Origin: Segatella copri
GTDB lineage: Bacteria > Bacteroidota > Bacteroidia > Bacteroidales > Bacteroidaceae
Length of the DNA: 64,000 bases
Assembly (NCBI RefSeq): GCF_002224675.1
Contig: NZ_NMPZ01000007.1
Span: forward strand, 93,898-157,897
Reading direction: 5' to 3'
The notes beneath the pieces are model-generated. The model saw nothing but the letters and a program-made list of their open reading frames with translations, did not search any database and had not been told where the DNA came from. Of the stretch, positions 32,706 to 41,133 are shown piece by piece; positions within the stretch are counted from its first letter, which is position 1; each line of letters begins with the position of its first letter. Both the position numbers and the translations under genes were made by a program.

Positions 32706-34508
32706 ATGAAACATCCATTAAGAAGTAGCGTCTGTACTGAAGGCAGAAGAATGGCAGGTGCCAGAGCACTCTGGGTAGCTGCAGGTATGAAACATGAGCA
32801 GTTTGGCAAACCTATCATCGCCATCGTGAACAGTTTCACACAGTTTGTTCCGGGTCATACTCATCTTCACGAAATCGGTCAGATTGTCAAGAAGGAAATT
32901 GAAGCTATGGGTTGCTATGCAGCTGAGTTCAATACCATTGCTGTTGACGACGGTATCGCTATGGGTCACGACGGAATGCTCTATTCACTCCCAAGTCGCG
33001 ATATTATTGCTGATTCTGTGGAATATATGGTGAATGCGCACAAGGCTGATGCTATGATCTGCATTTCCAACTGTGATAAGGTTACCCCAGGTATGTTGAT
33101 GGCGTCTATGCGTCTGAATATTCCTACAGTGTTCTGTTCTGGTGGTCCGATGGAGGCAGGTCGCTGGAAAGGCGAGAATGCTGACTTGATTACCGCTATG
33201 ATTAAGGGTGCTGATACCAGTGTCAGCGATGAGGAAATGAAGCAGATTGAGCAGTGTGCTTGCCCTGGATGTGGTAGCTGCTCTGGTATGTTTACTGCCA
33301 ATTCCATGAACTCTCTTACTGAGGCTATCGGCTTGAGTCTTCCTGGCAATGGTACTATTCTCGCTACTCACAAGAACCGCATCGAACTCTTCAAGGCTGC
33401 GGCTCGTCAGGTTGTAAAGAATGCCTACGCTTATTATGAGGATGGCGATGAGAGCGTATTGCCACGTAGCATTGCTACCCGTGATGCCTTCCTCAATGCC
33501 ATGACTCTCGATATCGCAATGGGTGGTAGTACCAATACTGTTCTCCATCTCTTGGCTGTAGCTCAGGAAGCAGGTGCCGATTTCAAGATGGAAGATATCG
33601 ATCAGCTGAGTCGCAAGGTGCCTTGCCTCTGCAAGTTGAGTCCTAATACTCAGAAGTATAGCGTTCAGGAATGCAACCGTGCCGGTGGTATCCTGGGTAT
33701 CCTGAATGAACTTAATAAGGGTGGCCTTATCAATGGTGCTGTGAAGCGTGTGGATGGCAAGACTCTCGATGAGCAGATGAAGAAATACGATATCACAGGT
33801 GCCGAGATTGATCCTGAGGCTGACCGCATCTATCATTCTGCTCCAGGCAGAAAATTCTCTACTCAGATGGGTAGTCAGGATGCACAGTGGGAGAGTCTTG
33901 ATACAGATAGAGAGAATGGCTGTATCCGTGATCTCGAACATGCTTATACCAAGGATGGTGGTCTTGCAGTGCTCTTCGGTAATATCGCGCAGAATGGTTG
34001 CGTAGTGAAGACCGCAGGTGTTGATCCTGTACTCTGGCATTTCGAGGGTCCTGCTGTATGCTTCGATTCTCAGGAAGATGCCTGCGAGGGTATCCTTGGT
34101 GGTAAGGTGAACTCTGGTGATTGTGTTGTCATCACACACGAGGGTCCTAAGGGTGGTCCTGGTATGCAGGAGATGCTGTATCCAACTTCTTACATCAAGA
34201 GCCGTCACCTCGGTAAGGAGTGTGCCCTCATCACAGATGGTCGATTCTCAGGAGGTACATCTGGCTTGAGTATCGGTCACATTAGCCCAGAGGCTGCTGC
34301 TGGTGGTAACATCGGCAAAATCAAGGATGGCGATATCATCGTTATCGATATTCCTAGCCGCTCTATCAATGTGAAGCTTTCCGACGAGGAACTTGCTGCT
34401 CGTCCACAGCAGCCGCTGAAGCGTAATCGTCAGGTTAGTAAGGCTTTGCGTGCATACGCACAGAGCGTAAGCTCTGCTGATAAGGGTGGTGTAAGAATCA
34501 TTGACTAA
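32706..34508 (+). CDS. ilvD: Dihydroxy-acid dehydratase
   Basis: This 600-residue Fe-S dehydratase makes the 2-keto acids of the Val/Ile/Leu pathway. The cluster cysteines are in [17 protein letters not shown] and [19 protein letters not shown]; the C-terminal signature [20 protein letters not shown] is complete. Length is normal. It is first in a block with ilvB, ilvN, a thioesterase gene and ilvC. The leader shows no obvious branched-chain leader peptide. Confidence 0.95.
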   Translation: MKHPLRSSVCTEGRRMAGARALWVAAGMKHEQFGKPIIAIVNSFTQFVPGHTHLHEIGQIVKKEIEAMGCYAAEFNTIAVDDGIAMGHDGMLYSLPSRDIIADSVEYMVNAHKADAMICISNCDKVTPGMLMASMRLNIPTVFCSGGPMEAGRWKGENADLITAMIKGADTSVSDEEMKQIEQCACPGCGSCSGMFTANSMNSLTEAIGLSLPGNGTILATHKNRIELFKAAARQVVKNAYAYYEDGDESVLPRSIATRDAFLNAMTLDIAMGGSTNTVLHLLAVAQEAGADFKMEDIDQLSRKVPCLCKLSPNTQKYSVQECNRAGGILGILNELNKGGLINGAVKRVDGKTLDEQMKKYDITGAEIDPEADRIYHSAPGRKFSTQMGSQDAQWESLDTDRENGCIRDLEHAYTKDGGLAVLFGNIAQNGCVVKTAGVDPVLWHFEGPAVCFDSQEDACEGILGGKVNSGDCVVITHEGPKGGPGMQEMLYPTSYIKSRHLGKECALITDGRFSGGTSGLSIGHISPEAAAGGNIGKIKDGDIIVIDIPSRSINVKLSDEELAARPQQPLKRNRQVSKALRAYAQSVSSADKGGVRIID

Positions 34509-34596
34509 TCCTTTCCTGGTTTCCCAGGCAAGAAGGTTTGTCTTTGACAACAAAGAAAATAAAGTTTTTGAATTATTCAGAATAAGATATAGATAA

Positions 34597-36312
34597 ATGG
34601 CAAAAGAAGTAATAACAGGAGCTGAAGCATTGATGCGCTCCCTGCATAACGAAGGGGTTAAAACCATCTTCGGTTACCCAGGTGGTAGCATCATGCCAGT
34701 GTTTGATGCACTGTATGGTTACACGAGAGGAGAGAAGAAGATGTTCGATCACATCTTGGTTCGTCACGAGCAGGCTGCTGCTCACGCTGCACAGGGCTAC
34801 GCCCGAGTCAGCGGCGAAGTGGGTGTTACTCTCGTTACTAGTGGTCCTGGAGCAACTAATACGCTCACCGGTATTGCGGATGCCATGATGGATTCTACAC
34901 CTATCGTGGTCATCGCCGGACAGGTGGGTGTGGGCGCTTTGGGTACTGATGCCTTCCAGGAAGTTGACCTGGTGGGCGTTACCCAGCCTATCTCTAAGTG
35001 GTCTTATCAGATTCGTCGTCCTGAGGATGTGGCATGGGCTGTAAGCCGTGCCTTCTTTATCGCTCGTAGCGGTCGTCCGGGACCTGTAGTACTCGACTTC
35101 ACCAAGAATGCCCAGATTGCAACTTGTGAGTGGGAACCGGTGAAATGTGAGAAGGTTACATCTTATAATCCATATCCGAAGATTGATGAAAAGGCTGTAG
35201 CTGAAGCTGCTGAACTCATCAATCAGGCAAAGCGCCCTTTCGCTCTCGTCGGTCATGGCGTAGAACTCGGTGGTGCTCATAATGAACTGGTTGAATTCCT
35301 GGAGAAGGCTGATATCCCGGCTGGTCGTACCCTGCTCGGTCTTTCTGCTCTTCCTAGCAACCATCCGCTTAATATGGGTATGCTCGGTATGCATGGTTCT
35401 TATGCTACCAATATGAAGACTCAGGAGTGTGATGTGCTCATTGCCATCGGTATGCGATTCAGTGACCGTATCACGGGCGTTCCTTCCAAATATGCCAAGC
35501 AGGCTAAGATTATCCATCTTGATATTGATAAGTCGGAAATCGATAAAGTCATCAAGACTGATGTGGCTGTGATTGGCGATTGCAAGCAGACGTTGCCTGC
35601 CATCACTCGTCTCTTGAACAAGAATGTTCATCGCGAGTGGAGAGATTCCTTCGAGGAATATCGCAAGCAGGAGCAGGAGAAGGTTATCGAGAAGGATATT
35701 CATCCTACTGAAGGTCCTCTGCTGATGGGTGAGGTGACCAATGTGGTGACTGAAGCTACCAATAATGAGGCTGTTCTCGTGAACGACGTTGGTCAGAACC
35801 AGATGATCAGTAGCCGCTACTTCAAGTTCACCAAGAAACTGAGTATTGTTACCAGTGGTGGTTTCGGAACCATGGGCTTCGGTCTTCCTGCTGCTATCGG
35901 TGCAACATTCGGCGCACCAGACCGTACCATCTGCTGTTTCTTCGGTGATGGCGGTTTCCAGATGAACATCCAGGAATTGGGTACTATCATGGAGCAGCAG
36001 GCACCAGTGAAGATGATTCTCTTGAACAATAACTATCTGGGCAATGTACGCCAGTGGCAGGATTTGATGTTTGAGGGACGTCGCTCTTTCACCCATATGC
36101 TGAACCCTCGTTATGAGGAAATTGCCAAGGCTTATGGCATTCCTTACGATGTGGTAATCGACCGCAAGGATCTGAAGGCGAAGGTTGAGAAGATGATCAG
36201 CACCAAGGGACCTTACCTTTTGGAATGCGCCATCAAGGAAGATGAGGATATTGTTCCTATGACTCTGCCGGGAAAGAGTGTGGACGAAATGCTGCTTGAG
36301 CTCCACTATTAA
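34597..36312 (+). CDS. ilvB: Acetolactate synthase, large subunit
   Basis: This 571-residue ThDP enzyme joins pyruvate with pyruvate or 2-ketobutyrate. It shows the catalytic Glu region HEQAAAHAAQGYARVSGEVG, the FAD-binding central domain (QVGVGALGTDAFQEVDLVG) and the ThDP motif GDGGFQMNIQELGT...NNNYLGNVRQW. It lies 88 nt after ilvD; the small subunit follows after 59 nt. Length and domain order are standard. Confidence 0.95.
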   Translation: MAKEVITGAEALMRSLHNEGVKTIFGYPGGSIMPVFDALYGYTRGEKKMFDHILVRHEQAAAHAAQGYARVSGEVGVTLVTSGPGATNTLTGIADAMMDSTPIVVIAGQVGVGALGTDAFQEVDLVGVTQPISKWSYQIRRPEDVAWAVSRAFFIARSGRPGPVVLDFTKNAQIATCEWEPVKCEKVTSYNPYPKIDEKAVAEAAELINQAKRPFALVGHGVELGGAHNELVEFLEKADIPAGRTLLGLSALPSNHPLNMGMLGMHGSYATNMKTQECDVLIAIGMRFSDRITGVPSKYAKQAKIIHLDIDKSEIDKVIKTDVAVIGDCKQTLPAITRLLNKNVHREWRDSFEEYRKQEQEKVIEKDIHPTEGPLLMGEVTNVVTEATNNEAVLVNDVGQNQMISSRYFKFTKKLSIVTSGGFGTMGFGLPAAIGATFGAPDRTICCFFGDGGFQMNIQELGTIMEQQAPVKMILLNNNYLGNVRQWQDLMFEGRRSFTHMLNPRYEEIAKAYGIPYDVVIDRKDLKAKVEKMISTKGPYLLECAIKEDEDIVPMTLPGKSVDEMLLELHY

Positions 36313-36323
36313 TGGCTTTCGGC

Positions 36324-36340
36324 TATATATATAATAAGGT
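36324..36340 (+). repeat. TATATATAATAAGG motif between ilvB and ilvN
   Basis: TATATATATAATAAGGT, 32 nt before the ilvN ATG; same motif as at 15142, 37062 and 53726. Confidence 0.5.
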
Positions 36341-36371
36341 GTAACTATGCATTTTAAATAATAGAAATAAA

Positions 36372-36917
36372 ATGGAGAATAACAACGATAAGAAATTATA
36401 TACATTGCTTGTCTATTCTGAGAATATTGCAGGTATCCTGAATCAGATTACCGCTGTATTTACAAGAAGACAGGTGAATATCGAGAGCTTGAATGTGTCG
36501 GCTAGCAGTATCAAGAACATCCACAAATATACTATCACGGTATGGAGTGATGCTGAGCAGATTGAGAAAATCAACAAGGCAATAGAGAAGAAAATTGATG
36601 TGGTGAAGAGTGATTATTATGCAGATGATCAGATTTTCATCCACGAGGTAGCACTCTACAAGATTTCTACTCCTATTCTCTTGGAGAATCCTGAGGTTTC
36701 CCGTACTATCCGCAAGCACGATGCCCGTATGATGGAGGTGAATCCTACCTACAGTACTGTGCTCTTGGCGGGTCTTACTGAGGATATCGCTGATCTTTTC
36801 CATCAGCTCAACAGTTTCGATTGCCTTTTGCAGTACAGTCGAAGTGGTAGAATTGCCGTTACAAGAAGCTTCGATGAGCCTATCTCTGATTATCTGAAAA
36901 AGAATTCAGAAGAATAG
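36372..36917 (+). CDS. ilvN: Acetolactate synthase, small regulatory subunit
   Basis: This 181-residue subunit has an N-terminal ACT domain (LYTLLVYSENIAGILNQITA, NIESLNVSASSIKNIHKYTI) that should bind valine for feedback inhibition, and the usual C-terminal domain. Size is typical of the IlvH/IlvN group. It follows ilvB and is closed by a terminator at 36977-37025. Confidence 0.92.
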   Translation: MENNNDKKLYTLLVYSENIAGILNQITAVFTRRQVNIESLNVSASSIKNIHKYTITVWSDAEQIEKINKAIEKKIDVVKSDYYADDQIFIHEVALYKISTPILLENPEVSRTIRKHDARMMEVNPTYSTVLLAGLTEDIADLFHQLNSFDCLLQYSRSGRIAVTRSFDEPISDYLKKNSEE

Positions 36918-36976
36918 TCTCGGACAGGAATTCTGAAAGAATATATTGATTCTGGAACAAACAGATTTAAACGAGG

Positions 36977-37025
36977 AAAATCCCTTTGCTTACCTGGTTG
37001 GAAGACCAAGAGCAGAGGGATTTTT
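36977..37025 (+). terminator. Terminator after ilvN
   Basis: AAAATCCCT-TGCT pairs with AGCA-AGGGATTTTT. Confidence 0.8.
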
Positions 37026-37061
37026 AGTTTCTTGTATGTAATAAAGATATAGGTGGCTTCG

Positions 37062-37081
37062 TTATATATATAATAAGGTAT
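37062..37081 (+). repeat. TATATATAATAAGG motif before the thioesterase gene
   Basis: TTATATATATAATAAGGTAT, 28 nt before the ATG. No other promoter-like sequence is obvious here, so the motif may itself be part of the control region. Confidence 0.5.
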
Positions 37082-37108
37082 AAAACAATAAATCAAAAAC
37101 CGAAGAAT

Positions 37109-37951
37109 ATGAAACAGGAATTATTAGATAAGGTAGGTTGCTACGAGTTTCTGGCAGAACCTTTCCATTGCGATTTTGCAAGTCGTCTGTTTATGGGGCA
37201 TTTGGGAAATCATCTTCTGAATGCTGCCGATTTCCATAGTAACGATCGTGGTTATGGAATGAACTATCTGATGCCCCGACACAAAACCTGGGTCTTGAGT
37301 CGTCTCGCTATCGAGATGCAGGAAATGCCAAAGTCTTATGATAAGTTTTATGTAGAGACCTGGGTAGAGAGTGCGATGAAGTACTTCACTAGCCGAAACT
37401 TTAAGATCTGTGCATCTGTTTCGGATGGTTCTGAAGCTGAGAAGGTATATGGCTATGGTAAAAGTGTCTGGGCGATGATTGATACTGAGACCCGTCAGCC
37501 CGTGGATATTTTCAGTATCCATGATGGACTTATCAAGGAATATATAGAAACAGAGAAACCTTGTCCTATTGCTGCCAGCTCTCGTGTCAAGATGGGTAAG
37601 GATGCAGAATTGGTACGTACTATTCATACCTATTATAATGATGTAGATGTAAATGGCCATATTAATTCTGTGAAATATATCGAGCATGTACTCGATCTTT
37701 TTGACCTGGATTATTACAAGACTCATTCTTTACAGCGCTTCGAAATCGCATACGTAGCAGAGAGTCATCAGGGCGATCAGCTGAATTTCTACGTAGAGAA
37801 GGTGGGTGATGGGGGAAAAACAGAAAAAGAAGCTTCTGTTAACGAACCTCAAAAAATGGAAGAATTTTGCATAAAAATAACAAAAATAAGCCAAAATAGC
37901 GATATTGAGGTGGAAGTTGTAAGAAGTAAGGTGAAATTTATAAAAAAATGA
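37109..37951 (+). CDS. Acyl-ACP thioesterase (FatA/FatB-like)
   Basis: This 280-residue double hot-dog protein hydrolyses acyl-ACP to free fatty acids. Family features: the N-terminal hot-dog with MNYLMPRHKTWVLSRLAIEM, TWVESAMKYFTSRNFKI, and the second hot-dog with the conserved DVDVNGHINSVKYIEHVLD, holding Asp, Asn and His of the active site. It lies between ilvN and ilvC, an arrangement known from Bacteroidetes; branched-chain keto acids feed branched fatty acids, which gives a possible reason for the position, but this is inference. Confidence 0.9.
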   Translation: MKQELLDKVGCYEFLAEPFHCDFASRLFMGHLGNHLLNAADFHSNDRGYGMNYLMPRHKTWVLSRLAIEMQEMPKSYDKFYVETWVESAMKYFTSRNFKICASVSDGSEAEKVYGYGKSVWAMIDTETRQPVDIFSIHDGLIKEYIETEKPCPIAASSRVKMGKDAELVRTIHTYYNDVDVNGHINSVKYIEHVLDLFDLDYYKTHSLQRFEIAYVAESHQGDQLNFYVEKVGDGGKTEKEASVNEPQKMEEFCIKITKISQNSDIEVEVVRSKVKFIKK

Positions 37952-37959
37952 AAGAAAAA

Positions 37960-37991
37960 TTTGGTGGTTTCATAGAAATTCATTACCTTTG
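37960..37991 (+). promoter_or_regulatory. -33/-7 promoter of ilvC
   Basis: TTTG (TTTGGTGGT) at 37960-37963 and TACCTTTG at 37984-37991, spacer 20 nt; it begins 9 nt after the thioesterase stop codon. Confidence 0.82.
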
Positions 37992-37996
37992 CACTC

Positions 37997-38149
37997 GAAA
38001 TAAAAAATAAACCCAGTGCCGCTTCCTCGTGTAGGTGGTGGACGGATCAAACAGGCTCTCTTTGGATAAGAATACAGCTCGCATCCGTATGGACAAGTAT
38101 AACCCGCGGCTCCACAATAGGCAAGCCGCACAAAAATTAAGTTACAATT
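37997..38149 (+). promoter_or_regulatory. Long, probably structured ilvC leader
   Basis: About 150 nt, more G/C-rich than the neighbouring gaps. Two stems can be drawn: ACGGAT/ATCCGT around 38041-38075 and GCGGCT/AGCCGC around 38106-38129. A 17-codon frame from GTG 38019 (PLPRVGGGRIKQALFG) exists but has no marked excess of branched residues. I cannot assign it to a known riboswitch. Confidence 0.4.
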
Positions 38150-39193
38150 ATGGCAGAAATGAATTTCGGTGGCGTAATGGAAACTGTTGTCACTAGTCAT
38201 GAATTTTCATTGGAGAAAGCACGTGAAGTATTGAAGAACGAAACTATCGCAGTTATCGGTTACGGTATCCAGGGTCCTGGTCAGGCTTGCAACCTTCGCG
38301 ATAATGGTTTCAACGTCATCGTCGGACAGCGTCAGGGTAAGACCTACGAGAAGTGTTTGAAGGATGGCTGGGTACCAGGCAAGACTTTGTTCTCTATCGA
38401 GGAAGCTGCTGAGAAGGGTACTATCATCTGTATGTTGCTTTCTGATGCCGGTCAGATTGCTTGCTGGCCAAAAATTAAGCCACACCTCACAGCAGGTAAG
38501 ACTTTGTATTATTCACATGGTTTCGCTATCAACTGGAGCGATCGCACAGGCGTAGTTCCACCTAAGGATATTGATGTTATTATGGTTGCACCTAAGGGTT
38601 CTGGTACTTCTCTCCGCACAATGTTCTGCGAGGGTCGTGGTTTGAACTGCTCTTACGCTGTATATCAGGATGCATCTGGTAAAGCAGAGGAAAAGACTAT
38701 TGCATTCGGTATCGGTATCGGTGCAGGATATTTGTTCAAGACTACATTCCAGCGTGAGGCTACTTCTGACCTTACAGGTGAGCGTGGTTCTTTAATGGGT
38801 GCTATCGAGGGTCTCTTGGAGGCTCAGTACGATGTACTCCGTGAGAATGGTCACTCTCCATCTGAGGCATTCAACGAGACTGTTGAGGAGTTGACTCAGA
38901 GCCTTGGCCCTCTCTTCGGTGCTAAGGGTATGGATTGGATGTATGCTAACTGTTCTACAACAGCTCAGCGTGGTGCTCTTGATTGGGCTCCTCGTTTCCG
39001 TGAGGCTATCAAGCCTGTTATGGAATGGTTGTATTACTCTGTTAAGACTGGTAATGAGGCTCAGATTTCTATCGACAAGAACTCTCAGGCTGATTATCGT
39101 GAGAAGTTGAACGCAGAACTCGAGGCTATGCGCAACAAGGAGATGTGGCAGGCTGGTGTTACTGTACGTAAGCTTCGTCCTGAGAATAACTAA
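38150..39193 (+). CDS. ilvC: Ketol-acid reductoisomerase
   Basis: This 347-residue class I enzyme isomerises and reduces acetolactate or acetohydroxybutyrate with NADPH. N-terminal Rossmann motif: IAVIGYGIQGPGQACNLRDN; substrate and Mg sites in the knotted C-terminal domain: ERGSLMGAIEGLLEAQYDVL and EEL. The Gly-rich loop GYGIQGPGQ differs slightly from the common GYGSQGHA. ATG 38150 and ATG 38159 are both possible starts. A separate strong promoter suggests control independent of ilvDBN. A terminator follows at once. Confidence 0.95.
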   Translation: MAEMNFGGVMETVVTSHEFSLEKAREVLKNETIAVIGYGIQGPGQACNLRDNGFNVIVGQRQGKTYEKCLKDGWVPGKTLFSIEEAAEKGTIICMLLSDAGQIACWPKIKPHLTAGKTLYYSHGFAINWSDRTGVVPPKDIDVIMVAPKGSGTSLRTMFCEGRGLNCSYAVYQDASGKAEEKTIAFGIGIGAGYLFKTTFQREATSDLTGERGSLMGAIEGLLEAQYDVLRENGHSPSEAFNETVEELTQSLGPLFGAKGMDWMYANCSTTAQRGALDWAPRFREAIKPVMEWLYYSVKTGNEAQISIDKNSQADYREKLNAELEAMRNKEMWQAGVTVRKLRPENN

Positions 39194-39217
39194 TTTTTTT
39201 CTCGTACATAATGTTAT

Positions 39218-39251
39218 AAAGGGAGCGGTCCGCGATGGGTCGCTCCCTTTT
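39218..39251 (+). terminator. Terminator after ilvC
   Basis: AAAGGGAGCG pairs with CGCTCCCTTT, then TTACG; it is followed by the recQ 3' repeat on the other strand. Confidence 0.85.
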
Positions 39252-39286
39252 ACGTATATGATAAAGTCGAAAGGAGGTTGCTTTTC

Positions 39287-39338
39287 CAATCATCCTTTCG
39301 GCTTTCAATCATCCTTTTATCTTTTCAATCATCCTTTC
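39287..39338 (-). repeat. 19-20 bp tandem repeat copying the recQ 3' end
   Basis: CAATCATCCTTT occurs at 39287, 39306 and 39326. On the minus strand each unit reads AAAGGATGATTG, and the TGA of the unit at 39326 is the recQ stop codon. Confidence 0.8.
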
Positions 39339-41127
39339 GTTTTTCTATGACTTTGAGGTCTTCTATGATGATTTCTTCTTCTGCAATCTTTCTGCGGAAT
39401 TCCTTTTCTTTCTCTTCCGTTTCCTTCGCCAGGCAAACATCACACTGCTGGCATTTCGTTTCATTATGTTCACCAAAATAGGCGAGCAACTGGCGTGAGC
39501 GGCATATCTCATCATTTTTGGCATATTGCAGCATGCTTTGAATACGCTTCATATATTGCTCTCTTCGGCCTTCCCATACCTCTTGCGGAATCTGTACCTT
39601 GTTGCCATCTACTCGGTCGCGTGTATAGCTGATGAAAGGTATCTTGCGGCGGGGGATGAATTTGATGATGTGGCGGGCTGCCAGGTTCTTTAATGCAAAA
39701 TATACCTGCTGGATGTTTAATTCCGCCTGGCGGGCAATAAGATGCTCGTCTATGAAGGTAAGATCCACAAACAGACTGCCGTAGCTGCGCAGTAATGCTG
39801 TGATGACCGCCTCCTGTGTAGGAGGAAGCTGATCGAGTATATAAAGTTCGTTTCTTCCCAGGAGAAACATAACGCGGGCTTTACCGTCTGGATCGTCCTC
39901 GTAGTGCAGATAGCCGCTTCGTTCAAGAATCCTGAGTGCCGAATCTACTTTGGTGGGGAAAAACTTGTAGGTGATGCAGAATTTATCGATGTCAAACTCG
40001 AAGGTCTTGCCACATCCGCTACCTACACCTATCTGGTAGAAGTAGGCAAGATGTTCGTAAACGTCCTGTATCATTTCTTTAGGTGGAAAGGTATCATCTA
40101 TTCGTTTCTTGAGTTTCGACTCGTCGCTTCTGTCAAAAAGCAGTACTGCATAGGATTTCTCCCCATCTCTTCCGGCACGTCCAGCCTCCTGGAAGTAAGC
40201 CTCAAGTGAATCGGGACAGTCTATGTGAATCACCATCCTCACATCGGGTTTGTCTATTCCCATTCCAAAGGCGTTTGTGGCGCACATCACCCTTACTTCG
40301 TCTGCCTGCCAGGCTTTCTGTCGCACATCCTTCTCATCAGGAGCGAGTCCGGCGTGGTAAAAGGTGGCGGAAATACCTTTCTTAGACAATAGTTCAGCCA
40401 TTTCCTTGGTGCGTTTTCTACTTCGGGCATAGACTATGGCTGAGCCTTTCACGCTTTGCAGGATATGCACCATTTCACCCTGCTTATTGGAAGTGTTGCG
40501 TACAACATAAGCGAGGTTCTTGCGTTCGAAGCTCATCTTAAACACATTCTTTTCTGCAAAATGTAGTCTTTCCTGTATATCATCCACAACTTCTGGAGTC
40601 GCAGTCGCTGTAAGAGCAAGGATAGGTACCTGGGGAATCATTTCCCTGATTTTGGCTATCTGCAGGTAAGAAGGGCGGAAATCGTAGCCCCATTGGCTGA
40701 TACAATGGGCTTCATCTACTGTGATGAAACTTACATGGATGTGTTTGAGCTTGGTCTGAAAGAGTTCTGATGCGAGTCGTTCTGGTGAAACGTAGAGAAT
40801 CTTTACGCCCCCGAAGATACAGTTGTCGAGCGTCTGAAGAATTTCGTTTCTCGATTTGTCTGCATAGATGGCGTCAGCCAGTATACCTCGTTCTCTAAGA
40901 TGCTGTACCTGGTCTTTCATCAGGGCGATGAGAGGGGTGATGACGATACATACACCTTCCTTGACCAAGGCAGGCACCTGGAATGTGATGGATTTGCCGC
41001 CACCTGTCGGCATAAGACCGAGGGTATCCCGTCCGCAGGCAATGCTTTCGATGATATTGCGTTGAATGCCTCGGAAATCAGGATACCCCCAATACTTTTG
41101 CAGAATAAGTTGAAATTGATCTGCCAT
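39325..41127 (-). CDS. recQ: RecQ-family ATP-dependent DNA helicase
   Basis: This 600-residue 3'-5' helicase has Walker A TGGGKS (residues 41-46), TVDEAHCISQWGYDFRP (DEAH and the aromatic-rich loop), motif VI QEAGRAGRDGEK, and a RecQ C-terminal region. The zinc-like cysteines are CRSRQLLAYFGEHN followed by CQQCDVC. It lacks a clear HRDC domain, so it is shorter than E. coli RecQ in that part. recJ ends 6 nt upstream on the same strand, a sensible pairing since RecQ and RecJ act together in end resection. The 3' end lies in a tandem repeat. Confidence 0.92.
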   Translation of the reverse strand: MADQFQLILQKYWGYPDFRGIQRNIIESIACGRDTLGLMPTGGGKSITFQVPALVKEGVCIVITPLIALMKDQVQHLRERGILADAIYADKSRNEILQTLDNCIFGGVKILYVSPERLASELFQTKLKHIHVSFITVDEAHCISQWGYDFRPSYLQIAKIREMIPQVPILALTATATPEVVDDIQERLHFAEKNVFKMSFERKNLAYVVRNTSNKQGEMVHILQSVKGSAIVYARSRKRTKEMAELLSKKGISATFYHAGLAPDEKDVRQKAWQADEVRVMCATNAFGMGIDKPDVRMVIHIDCPDSLEAYFQEAGRAGRDGEKSYAVLLFDRSDESKLKKRIDDTFPPKEMIQDVYEHLAYFYQIGVGSGCGKTFEFDIDKFCITYKFFPTKVDSALRILERSGYLHYEDDPDGKARVMFLLGRNELYILDQLPPTQEAVITALLRSYGSLFVDLTFIDEHLIARQAELNIQQVYFALKNLAARHIIKFIPRRKIPFISYTRDRVDGNKVQIPQEVWEGRREQYMKRIQSMLQYAKNDEICRSRQLLAYFGEHNETKCQQCDVCLAKETEEKEKEFRRKIAEEEIIIEDLKVIEKRKDD

Positions 41128-41133
41128 TTTTTC

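Noticed and set aside
38019..38072. Branched-chain leader peptide before ilvC
   Set aside because: The small frame needs a GTG start and has no run of Ile, Leu or Val; no terminator follows it before ilvC.
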